Below are positions 1 to 7,293 of a stretch of 64,000 nt of DNA, one piece after another. Numbering within the stretch: the stretch's first letter is position 1; the number at the start of each line of letters is the position of its first letter. The stretch comes from Microbacterium forte. Its GTDB lineage: Bacteria > Actinomycetota > Actinomycetes > Actinomycetales > Microbacteriaceae. The notes beneath the pieces are model-generated. The model did no database searches. It worked only from the letters and a program-made list of their open reading frames with translations, and was not told where the DNA came from. The position numbers were made by a program, and so were the translations under genes. The stretch covers positions 1,364,001 through 1,428,000 of the forward strand of contig NZ_CP116871.1 in NCBI RefSeq assembly GCF_031885415.1, read 5' to 3'.

Positions 1-19
1 ATGCGGCGGATTCGGACAT
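1..19 (-). CDS. Start of an unidentified gene running off the left edge
   Basis: Only the first six codons are inside the window (Met-Ser-Glu-Ser-Ala-Ala). I call it because the ATG at 19-17 is preceded, on the minus strand, by an AAGGAG ribosome binding site about seven bases upstream. It lies 147 bp downstream of the Lrp-type regulator gene on the same strand, so the two could be co-transcribed. Nothing can be said about the product. The 20-166 stretch between them shows no other gene. Confidence 0.45.
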
Positions 20-166
20 CGGGACTCTCCTTCGAGCGGGACGCGTGCCAAGGAACTGGCGGTCGTCTCATTGTCGGACGCCGTCGGGCGGCCCACTTGT
101 CGAGGAGTGCGCCGCAGATGTCCGAGTGCGAAGGGATGACCTCGGCGTCCCCGCTCGGACACCGGA

Positions 167-604
167 TCAGACGAGGGTGAAGTCCTCGAAGATGAGAGTG
201 GTGCGGGTGGACCTGATCGACGGGATCGCCTGGATGTCCTCCAGCACGATCCGACGGAGGTCGCGCGCGTCGCTCGCTCGGACGAGCAGGATCACGTCGA
301 AGTCTCCGCCGACGAGTGCCATGTGCTCGATCTCGGGGATGGCGCGGAGCCGGGCGCTGACCTCCTGCCACGTCGCCTGCTCGATCGCCAGCGTCACGTA
401 TGCGCTGGCGTGGTGGCCGAGCAGCACCGGATCCGTGCGCACCGAGTATCCGGTGATGATGCCCGCATCGGTGAGGCGCTTGATCCGCGCATGCGCGCCC
501 GCCCTCGAGATGTGCACCGCTTCGGCGATGGCGGTCATGGACGCACGCGCATCGGCCCTCAGCTCCGCGAGGATCGCGTGGTCGGTCTCGTCGAGCGTGA
601 TCAT
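167..604 (-). CDS. Lrp/AsnC-family transcriptional regulator (BkdR-like by context)
   Basis: 145 aa, the normal length for Lrp/AsnC proteins. An N-terminal winged helix-turn-helix (about residues 5-50, including the segment AEAVHISRAGAHARIKRL) is followed by an alpha/beta ligand-binding (RAM) domain that carries the typical GGDFDVILLV strand. Such proteins form octamers or hexadecamers and respond to amino acids. The gene is divergent from the E1alpha-E1beta-E2 operon that starts at 755. In many bacteria an Lrp-type BkdR activates branched-chain keto-acid dehydrogenase genes, so local control of that operon is the likely job. The family is clear; the target is inferred. The ATG at 604 was chosen because the HTH begins immediately after it. 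Confidence 0.9.
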   Translation of the reverse strand: MITLDETDHAILAELRADARASMTAIAEAVHISRAGAHARIKRLTDAGIITGYSVRTDPVLLGHHASAYVTLAIEQATWQEVSARLRAIPEIEHMALVGGDFDVILLVRASDARDLRRIVLEDIQAIPSIRSTRTTLIFEDFTLV

Positions 605-665
605 GGAACCCCTTCGTCCGTGCCTGAATTCTGACATTTCGTCGTACGGATGGGCAACCCGACAG

Positions 666-700
666 CAATCGTCCACGATCCGTCGATTGTTCTTGGACGA
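666..700. promoter_or_regulatory. Candidate Lrp-type operator between regulator and bkd-like operon
   Basis: The 150-bp divergent gap holds two nested inverted repeats: CAATCG (666-671) with CGATTG (684-689), and TCGTCCA (669-675) with TGGACGA (694-700). Interleaved short palindromes are usual at Lrp-family sites. No clear -35/-10 pair was recognised. Binding by the adjacent regulator is an inference from position. Confidence 0.4.
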
Positions 701-754
701 CTGTCTCCCGAGGCGCATGCTGTCCTCATCGGGTTCGGCAAGGAGGGCGAACGG

Positions 755-1855
755 ATGGAACATGCAGATCTGCTGCCGCGCGACACAGCGGTCCAGCTCA
801 TCGATGCAGACGGCAGGGTCATCGAGGACGAGCGCTACGCGCTCCCGGACGCCGACGCCCTGCTCGCCGCCTATCGGGGTCTCGTCGAGGGTCGACGCAT
901 CAACGACCAGGCCAGCGCTCTCGTGCGGCAGGGTCGCCTGGCCGTCTACCCGTCGTCGCACGGTCAGGAGGCGTGCCAGATCGGCGTCGCTCTCGCTCTC
1001 GCCGATGACGACTGGCTCTTCCCCACGTACCGCGACTCGGTGGCGGTCGTCGCGCGGGGCGTCGCCCCGGCCGACGCGATGGTGCTCCTCAAGGGCGACT
1101 GGCATTCGGGCTACGACGTGCGGGCGCACCACGTCGCTCCTCAGGCGACTCCCCTCGCCACGCAGCTCCTGCACGCGGTGGGCTTCGCGTATGCCGCGAA
1201 GAGGCGCGGCGAGAGCACCGTGGTCGTGGCCCTGTGCGGTGACGGCGCGACCAGCGAGGGCGACTTCCATGAGGCCATGAACTTTGCCGCGGTCTTCCAC
1301 GTGCCCGTCGTCTTCTTCGTGCAGAACAACGAGTTCGCGATCTCCGTGCCGCTCAGTCGTCAGACCGCGGCGCCCTCCCTCGCCCACAAGGCGATCGGCT
1401 ACGGGATGCCGGGGCAGCGCCTCGACGGCAACGACGTCGCCGCAGTGCTGGCAGTGCTCGGCGATGCGGTCGATCGGGCGCGCGCCGGCGGCGGACCGAC
1501 GCTCATCGAAGCGCACACCTACCGGATGCAGGCGCACACGAACGCCGACGACGACACCCGCTATCGCGAGCGCGCGGAGGTCCAGGCGTGGGTCGCGCGT
1601 GATCCGCTGACACGTCTGCGCACGTACCTCACCGGCACGGGCGCGCTCACGGAAGAGCTCGAGGCGGAGTACGCCGACGGAGCCGAGCAGACGGCTGCGG
1701 CGATGCGGGAGGCGCTCAACACGGACGCCGACATCGACCCCGAAGACCTCTTCCGCTTCGTCACCGAGTCTCGCTCGCCGCAGCGAGAAGAACAGTGGCA
1801 CCTGCTGAGGGGCGAGATCGAGCGCACGCACGAACCCGCAGGAGGTGCACGATGA
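755..1855 (+). CDS. 2-oxoacid dehydrogenase E1 component, alpha subunit (branched-chain/pyruvate type)
   Basis: 366 aa. With the next gene's product it forms the thiamine-diphosphate E1, which decarboxylates a 2-oxoacid and passes the acyl group to the lipoyl arm of E2. The ThDP motif is visible around residue 162 (CGDGATSEGDF ... VQNNEFAIS), and the phosphorylation-loop region (AHTNADDDTRYR) follows the E1alpha pattern. The ATG at 755 is preceded by a perfect AGGAGG at 741-746; an in-frame upstream ATG at 650 lacks this. The stop overlaps the E1beta start (ATGA). The substrate, branched-chain 2-oxoacids, is inferred from the two-subunit E1 and the adjacent Lrp-type regulator; pyruvate is possible. 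Confidence 0.93.
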   Translation: MEHADLLPRDTAVQLIDADGRVIEDERYALPDADALLAAYRGLVEGRRINDQASALVRQGRLAVYPSSHGQEACQIGVALALADDDWLFPTYRDSVAVVARGVAPADAMVLLKGDWHSGYDVRAHHVAPQATPLATQLLHAVGFAYAAKRRGESTVVVALCGDGATSEGDFHEAMNFAAVFHVPVVFFVQNNEFAISVPLSRQTAAPSLAHKAIGYGMPGQRLDGNDVAAVLAVLGDAVDRARAGGGPTLIEAHTYRMQAHTNADDDTRYRERAEVQAWVARDPLTRLRTYLTGTGALTEELEAEYADGAEQTAAAMREALNTDADIDPEDLFRFVTESRSPQREEQWHLLRGEIERTHEPAGGAR

Positions 1856-2880
1856 CCATCGCCCACGACGACGTCCGCGTCGACATGCGTGTCGCGGCCG
1901 TATCTACCATGAGCATGGCCGCCGCTCTGAATCTCGCCCTCGCGGACGCGATCGAGAGCGATCCGGAGGTCGTGGTGTTCGGCGAAGACGTCGGCGCGCT
2001 CGGAGGCGTCTTCCGGATCACCGACGGGCTCACCGCGCGGTTCGGCGAGGATCGCTGCTTCGACACCCCGCTCGCCGAATCCGGCATCGTCGGCACAGCC
2101 GTCGGCATGGCGATGAACGGCATGAGGCCCGTCGTCGAGCTGCAGTTCGACGCCTTCGCGCTTCCCGCGTTCGAGCAGATCGTCAGCCACGTCGCGAAGC
2201 TCGGCAACCGCACGCGCGGCGCCGTGCGGATGCCGCTCGTGATCCGCATCCCGTTCGGGGGCGGCATCGGAGGAGTCGAGCACCACTGCGACTCGTCCGA
2301 GGCGTATTACGCCCACACCCCCGGGCTCACGGTCGTGAGTCCGTCGACGCCGCAGGACGCGTACTCGATGCTGCGAGCGGCGATCGCCTCGCCCGACCCG
2401 GTGATCTTCCTCGAACCGAAGAAGCTGTATTGGACGAAGGGCGAGGTCGACACCTCGGTGGTCGCCGAGATCGGCACCGCCAGGGTCGCGCGCGAGGGCA
2501 CGGATGTCACCCTGATCGCCTATGGCGCCTCGGTGCCGCTCGCTCTCGAGGCGGCAGACGTCGCGGCATCCGAGGGGCGCAGCGTGCAGGTCATCGACAT
2601 CCGCTCGCTGTCTCCCTTCGATGACGAGACGGTGATGGCCGCCGTGCGTGCGACCGGACGAGCGGTCGTGATCGCCGAGGCCCCTGGTTTCGCCAGCGTC
2701 GCCTCCGAGATCCAGGCACGGGTGTTCGAGCGCTGCTTCGAATATCTGGAGGCGCCGGTGCGACGCGTCACCGGCTTCGACACCCCGTATGCGCCGCCGA
2801 AGCTCGAGCACTGGTACCTGCCCGATGTCGACCGCGTCCTCGACGCGATCGACTCGCTGCACTGGGAGGACGCGTCATGA
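1852..2880 (+). CDS. 2-oxoacid dehydrogenase E1 component, beta subunit
   Basis: 342 aa, a transketolase-like E1beta. The N-terminal pyrimidine-binding domain contains the VVVFGEDVGALGGVFR segment and a GIVGTAVGMAMNGMRPVVE motif. The C-terminal transketolase C domain carries VIDIRSLSPFD. The start codon overlaps the E1alpha stop by four bases and is preceded by GGAGG, so the two subunits are translationally coupled. Its own stop overlaps the E2 start in the same way. It supplies half of the alpha2beta2 E1 active site. Confidence 0.94.
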   Translation: MTIAHDDVRVDMRVAAVSTMSMAAALNLALADAIESDPEVVVFGEDVGALGGVFRITDGLTARFGEDRCFDTPLAESGIVGTAVGMAMNGMRPVVELQFDAFALPAFEQIVSHVAKLGNRTRGAVRMPLVIRIPFGGGIGGVEHHCDSSEAYYAHTPGLTVVSPSTPQDAYSMLRAAIASPDPVIFLEPKKLYWTKGEVDTSVVAEIGTARVAREGTDVTLIAYGASVPLALEAADVAASEGRSVQVIDIRSLSPFDDETVMAAVRATGRAVVIAEAPGFASVASEIQARVFERCFEYLEAPVRRVTGFDTPYAPPKLEHWYLPDVDRVLDAIDSLHWEDAS

Positions 2881-4286
2881 CCGCACTCACCACCCGCGTC
2901 TTCCGGCTCCCCGATCTCGGCGAGGGCCTGACCGAGGCGGGCCTCGTGCAGTGGCTGGTCGCGGTCGGCGACACCATCGTCACCGACCAGGCGATCGCCG
3001 AGGTCGAGACGGCCAAGAGCATCGTCGAGCTGCCCTCTCCCTTCGCGGGAGTCGTGACCGCCCTGCACGGAGAGCCTGGCGAGACGATCGACGTCGGCGC
3101 CCCGGTTCTCGAGGTCTCCGATGCGACGCAGCCGGCGAGCACGACCGACTCGGGCGCACCGAACGGTTCGGATGCCGCAGAGCACGCGGCCTACCGAGAA
3201 GAGGAGCGAGCGGGCTCGGGCAACGTCCTGATCGGCTACGGCACCTCCGACCGCGTGACGACCGGTCGTCGTCGTGCGCGGGCGACCGTGGTCCCGACGT
3301 CGAGCGTCCGTGATGCCGCTCCCTCAGCAGAAGCGACGCTGCCCGAGCCGACGCCGACGGAGCCTGGCGTTCCCGCCCCGCCGACGACCGCCTCGCGGCG
3401 CACGGTGGCCGTGCGCTCACCGCTCGTCCGACGCCTGGCGCGAGATCTCGGGCTCGACGTGCACGAGATCACCCCGACCGGACACGACGGCTCGATCACC
3501 CGCGCCGACGTCCTGGCCGCGGCCGTCGACGATGCCGTCGACGGCGCAGCCGCACAGCATCGCAGCGCGAGCGGGCAGAGCCTCGACGGCCTCGCCGTGG
3601 TCTCGCGCGAGCGTCTGTCGGCTCTGCGCCGCGCCGTGAGCGCGAAGCTCAGCCGCAGCCGCTCCGAGATCCCCGAGGCGACCGTGTGGGTCGACGTCGA
3701 CGCCACCGAGTTGTGGACGCTGCGCGCAGGCATGGCTCCCGAGGGCGGCAGATCCCCCTCGCTCACAGCCCTCATCGCGCGCTTCGTGCTGCTCGCCCTG
3801 GAGGATCATCCGGTGCTGGCATCTCGACTGAGCGACGACGCCTCAGAGCTCATCTCGTTCGAGGGCGTCAATCTCGGCGTCGCCGCCGACACCGCACGCG
3901 GGCTCGTCGTTCCGGTCATCCCCCGCGCCCACGAGCTCTCCGTCGAGCAGCTCGACGCGGCGCTGCGCGAGTTGACGACTGCAGCCCGCTCCGGGTCGAT
4001 GCCGCCGGAGCGCCTGCGCGGATCGACGTTCACCCTGAACAACTACGGCGGACTCGGGGTCGACGGCTCAGCCGCGATCATCAACCACCCCGACGTCGCG
4101 ATCCTCGGAATCGGTCGCATCATCGAGCGGCCGTGGGTGATCGACGGGCAGATCGTCCCCCGCCGCATCGTGCAGATCTCGCTGGTGTTCGACCACCGGG
4201 TGTGCGACGGCGGATACGCCGCCGGCTTCCTGCGTCGAGTGACCGAGCTCATCGAGCATCCTCTGCGTGCATTCGGGCGGGTGTGA
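2877..4286 (+). CDS. Dihydrolipoyl acyltransferase (E2) of the 2-oxoacid dehydrogenase complex
   Basis: 469 aa. Domain order: one lipoyl domain (about 8-80) with the lipoylated lysine K47 in VETAKSIVE; an Ala/Pro/Glu-rich linker; a peripheral-subunit-binding domain around 180-215 (SPLVRRLARDLGLDVHEI); and the catalytic domain to the C terminus, with the signature DHRVCDG containing the catalytic His and Asp. It moves the acyl group from lipoate to CoA and forms the core of the complex. No lipoamide dehydrogenase (E3) gene lies in the operon, so E3 is probably shared from elsewhere. A single lipoyl domain and an adjacent E1alpha/E1beta pair suit a branched-chain complex. Confidence 0.94.
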   Translation: MTALTTRVFRLPDLGEGLTEAGLVQWLVAVGDTIVTDQAIAEVETAKSIVELPSPFAGVVTALHGEPGETIDVGAPVLEVSDATQPASTTDSGAPNGSDAAEHAAYREEERAGSGNVLIGYGTSDRVTTGRRRARATVVPTSSVRDAAPSAEATLPEPTPTEPGVPAPPTTASRRTVAVRSPLVRRLARDLGLDVHEITPTGHDGSITRADVLAAAVDDAVDGAAAQHRSASGQSLDGLAVVSRERLSALRRAVSAKLSRSRSEIPEATVWVDVDATELWTLRAGMAPEGGRSPSLTALIARFVLLALEDHPVLASRLSDDASELISFEGVNLGVAADTARGLVVPVIPRAHELSVEQLDAALRELTTAARSGSMPPERLRGSTFTLNNYGGLGVDGSAAIINHPDVAILGIGRIIERPWVIDGQIVPRRIVQISLVFDHRVCDGGYAAGFLRRVTELIEHPLRAFGRV

Positions 4287-4366
4287 GGGCCGCGCACGTC
4301 GCACTCCCGCGCCGCCATGGACGCAGCGCTTGGGCCGCGGGTCGGCGTGCGCTACTCTCGTCAATT

Positions 4367-4388
4367 ACTGACCGATCATTCGGTAAGT
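4367..4388. promoter_or_regulatory. PaaR-like TetR operator upstream of permease gene
   Basis: Half-sites ACTGACCG and CGGTAAGT, separated by six bases, form a 22-bp palindrome. It fits the ACTNACCG-N6-CGGTNAGT form that I recall as the actinobacterial PaaR operator. It sits 57 bp before the permease ATG and about 8 kb from the TetR gene at 12329. A related site precedes paaA (22423-22444). Confidence 0.6.
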
Positions 4389-4445
4389 GATTCGGAGCGG
4401 CACGTCGTCGCTCTCTCCCCCCACCCGCAGAACAATGGAGTTCGC

Positions 4446-5765
4446 ATGACGTCAGCAGTCTCCGCAGACAGCACGAGAACGAGGATGCCCGCCGAGGAAC
4501 GGCGGGTGCTCGCCAGCACCCTGGTCGGCACCTCGATCGAGTGGTACGACTTCTTCATCTACGCGCAAGCCGCGGGCCTCGTGCTCGCTCCGCTCTTCCT
4601 CGCTCCGATCGCCGAGGAGAACAAGGGGTTCGCGCAGATCCTGTCCTTCGCCACGATCGGAATATCCTTCCTCTTCCGCCCCCTCGGAGCCATCGTCGCC
4701 GGGCACCTCGGCGACAAGCTGGGCCGCAAGAGGATGCTCGTCTTCACGCTCGTGATGATGGGGCTCTCCACCTCCCTGATCGGCCTGCTGCCGACCTATG
4801 CGGCGATCGGTGTCGCGGCGCCGATCCTGCTCATCGTGCTCCGCATCCTGCAGGGGTTCTCGGCCGGCGGTGAATGGGGCGGTGCGGCGCTGATGGCCGT
4901 CGAGCACGCGCCCACGAACCGACGCGGACTCTTCGGCGCCTTCCCGCAGATCGGTGTTCCGATCGGCATGATCCTCGCGACAGCGACACTCTGGGTGCTG
5001 ACGAGCTCGATGTCACCCGAGGCGTTCCTCGAGTGGGGCTGGCGGATCCCGTTCCTCATGTCGATCGTGCTGATCGCCGTCGGCTACGTGATCAGGCGCG
5101 CAGTCGATGAGAGCCCGGTCTTCGAAGATCTCCGGCGCCGCCGTCAGGAGGCCTCGGCACCGCTGGGCCGCCTGTTCCGCAAGAACACCAAGCAGGTCGT
5201 CCTCACCGCACTGATCTTCATCGGAAACAACGCCGCCGGCTACCTGCTCATCGCGTTCTTCGCCACCTACGCTGTCACCGCTCTCGGCATGGAGCGTCCT
5301 CCCGTGCTGCTGGCGACGACGCTGGCCTCGTTCGGATGGCTCATCTTCACGCTCTGGGGCGGTCACCTCTCCGATCGTCTCGGGCGGGTCCGCACCTTCC
5401 AGATCGGCTACATCGCACTCGCGCTCTGGGCTGTGCCGATGTGGTTCCTGATCGATACGGCGAACATCTTCTGGTACTTCGTGGCACTGTTCGTGATGAC
5501 GTTCGCACTCGGGCTCTCCTACGGCCCGCAGGCGGCCCTCTACGCCGAGATGTTCCCGGCCAACGTCCGCTACTCGGGCGTCTCCATCGGATATGCACTG
5601 GGTGCCATTCTCGGCGGGGCGTTCGCTCCGATGATCGCAGAGACGCTGATGAACCAGTTCCACGCGGCGTGGACGATCGGCGTCTACATCGCCGCCGCGG
5701 CGCTGATCTCCCTCATCGCAGTGACGATGGTGAAGGAGACGAAGGGCGTCGACCTGCACGCCTGA
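4446..5765 (+). CDS. MHS-family (MFS) metabolite:H+ symporter, candidate phenylacetate permease
   Basis: 439 aa with about 12 predicted membrane segments. Family motifs: the N-terminal SIEWYDFFIYA of the MHS (metabolite:H+ symporter) group, the loop 2-3 motif GHLGDKLGRKRML, the loop 4-5 region RILQGFSAGGEWGGAALM, and a second GHLSDRLGRVR after TM8. MHS members import carboxylates such as shikimate, 2-oxoglutarate, proline or aromatic acids. The substrate here is inferred: the PaaR-like operator just upstream suggests phenylacetate or a related acid. The ATG at 4446 was preferred over in-frame upstream starts because the conserved N terminus begins soon after it and GGAG lies just upstream. 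Confidence 0.9.
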   Translation: MTSAVSADSTRTRMPAEERRVLASTLVGTSIEWYDFFIYAQAAGLVLAPLFLAPIAEENKGFAQILSFATIGISFLFRPLGAIVAGHLGDKLGRKRMLVFTLVMMGLSTSLIGLLPTYAAIGVAAPILLIVLRILQGFSAGGEWGGAALMAVEHAPTNRRGLFGAFPQIGVPIGMILATATLWVLTSSMSPEAFLEWGWRIPFLMSIVLIAVGYVIRRAVDESPVFEDLRRRRQEASAPLGRLFRKNTKQVVLTALIFIGNNAAGYLLIAFFATYAVTALGMERPPVLLATTLASFGWLIFTLWGGHLSDRLGRVRTFQIGYIALALWAVPMWFLIDTANIFWYFVALFVMTFALGLSYGPQAALYAEMFPANVRYSGVSIGYALGAILGGAFAPMIAETLMNQFHAAWTIGVYIAAAALISLIAVTMVKETKGVDLHA

Positions 5766-5788
5766 CGGAGCCGCTGACAAGGCCGGGC

Positions 5789-5820
5789 GGCGGGTCGGTC
5801 GGTGGAACGACCGGCCCGCC
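5789..5820. terminator. Bidirectional hairpin terminator
   Basis: A 13-bp stem with one mismatch (GGCGGGTCGGTCG against CGACCGGCCCGCC) and a six-base loop. It lies between the convergent permease and lipoprotein genes. There is no long T tract, as is common in high-GC actinobacteria. Confidence 0.75.
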
Positions 5821-5821
5821 G

Positions 5822-7117
5822 TCAGCCGAAGACGAGCGGCGTGCGGGCTGTGGCGTCCTCGACCGTGATGCCGACGATCATCGACCCCTCCTCGGCGACA
5901 TCGCGGTCGGCCTGGAACCGGAAGACCTGGCCGTCGCGCGTCGTGACGGCGTAGAAGTCATCGCCTGCCGCCACGACATCGACGACGGTGCCCCCGGGGT
6001 AGGCGGCCATCGCATCCGCCACGGGAGCGCCGAGGCGGATGTCTCCCCGGTGCGGCAGCGCCGCTCCGTCGTCGACCGACTCATCGAGGCTGCGATCGCT
6101 TCCGACGGTGATCGACCACACCGCGTCACCGTCCTCGACGGGCTGCACCAGGATGGACCCCGCGCCCCCGGGCGCGACGAGCCTCCACGGTCCGCCGTCG
6201 TACTCCGGCTCCATGACCTGCGCGTCCTCGCCCGCCTTGGCGAGAGCGGCATCGACCGAGTCGCCGAGGCGGAGCGGACCCACCCCGCCGACACCGATCT
6301 GCCACTCGCTCCACACGGCTCCGGGGTCTCCCGACGGATCGGTCTCGGCGACAGGCGGGTTCTCGGTGAGCTCGTCGATCAGTCCCGACCTCGCCTCACC
6401 GGCGCGGGTCTGCAGCAGCAGGGCGGCGGCTTCGGCGTCGAAGTCGCGGTCACCGCTGAAGGGCTGCCAGAGCTGCACGATCACGTTGCCGGTCGACGCA
6501 AATGCGTCGAAAGACCGCCAGTCGAGCCCCGCATCGACCAGCGACCCCGCGAAGGCTCGAACGTCCTCGGAGGGTTCCGGAATCGCGGCATCGAAAGTGA
6601 TGGTTCCCTCCTTGGCGAACTCGGCGCACTGCTCGGCAGCCTGGAGCAGCTGATCCATTCGCCCCTGGGCCTGCGCCTCATCAGCGAACTGCATGATCGT
6701 CATCCGACCGGACCCGTTGGCGGGATCCGTCGGCACCTGCCATTCGACCGTTCTCGCCCCCACGCTGCCGAGCGACTGCTCGGCGTAGAGGGCATCGCAG
6801 ATCGGCGGATCCGCAGGGAGACTTCCGCCATCCGACACCTGCTCGAGCACCGGCGAAGGATCACCGACGTCGGTGGCCTCCGGCACGATCCCCACGATCT
6901 CCTCAGGGGTGAGCGCGAACGCGTCGAGTTCGTCTCCGACGAACACGATCGGTCCGGCGTAGGGCTCGGGGGACGCGGTCGACGGCGACGGCGAGGGCGA
7001 GGGCGAGGGCGACGACGAGGCCTGAGGAGTCGGGGCGCAGGCGCTCAGGGCGACCAGCGCGCCGATCCCGATCGATGCGAGCATCATTCGCGCTCGCCAC
7101 GTGGTGAAGACAGTCAT
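5822..7117 (-). CDS. Putative secreted lipoprotein, function unknown
   Basis: 431 aa. The N terminus is a type II signal peptide: TWRAR, a hydrophobic stretch, then the lipobox LSAC with the lipidated cysteine at residue 27. A Ser-Pro repeat linker (SPSPSPSPSPS) follows, typical of cell-wall-spanning tethers in Gram-positive bacteria. The rest is an acidic soluble region; the part from about residue 285 reads as a separate beta-rich domain (IGVGGVGPLRLGDSV ... GAPVADAMAAYPG). I do not recognise a family with confidence. The ATG at 7117 was chosen over one 21 bases upstream because GGAGG lies six bases before it. It faces the permease gene across a terminator. Confidence 0.8.
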   Translation of the reverse strand: MTVFTTWRARMMLASIGIGALVALSACAPTPQASSSPSPSPSPSPSTASPEPYAGPIVFVGDELDAFALTPEEIVGIVPEATDVGDPSPVLEQVSDGGSLPADPPICDALYAEQSLGSVGARTVEWQVPTDPANGSGRMTIMQFADEAQAQGRMDQLLQAAEQCAEFAKEGTITFDAAIPEPSEDVRAFAGSLVDAGLDWRSFDAFASTGNVIVQLWQPFSGDRDFDAEAAALLLQTRAGEARSGLIDELTENPPVAETDPSGDPGAVWSEWQIGVGGVGPLRLGDSVDAALAKAGEDAQVMEPEYDGGPWRLVAPGGAGSILVQPVEDGDAVWSITVGSDRSLDESVDDGAALPHRGDIRLGAPVADAMAAYPGGTVVDVVAAGDDFYAVTTRDGQVFRFQADRDVAEEGSMIVGITVEDATARTPLVFG

Positions 7118-7233
7118 GTGCATCCTCCGACTCGTCATGCGCCGCTGCGGGCGCCCCCTCCTCGGAGCCTATGGCGCTGCGGCACCCTCGACCAGGGGCG
7201 CGCGCATGTCGAGATCAGAACGAGAGGAAGAGC

Positions 7234-7293
7234 ATGCCGAAGATCGCATATATCCGCCTGATCGGACGACGTGAACTCTTCAGTCGCCACTGA
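7234..7293 (+). CDS. Possible 19-aa small protein
   Basis: An ATG preceded by GAGAGGAAGAGC opens a short frame encoding MPKIAYIRLIGRRELFSRH, ending at a TGA that overlaps the antisense 3' end of dhaM by 14 bp. The product is short and basic. The ribosome binding site is good, but a frame this short can arise by chance. Start may be off by one base. Confidence 0.2.
   Translation: MPKIAYIRLIGRRELFSRH

Noticed and set aside
1561..2862. Long open frame on the minus strand opposite the E1alpha/E1beta genes
   Set aside because: Arginine-, histidine- and aspartate-rich translation without any domain pattern, fully antisense to two well recognised genes. It is a by-product of high GC content.
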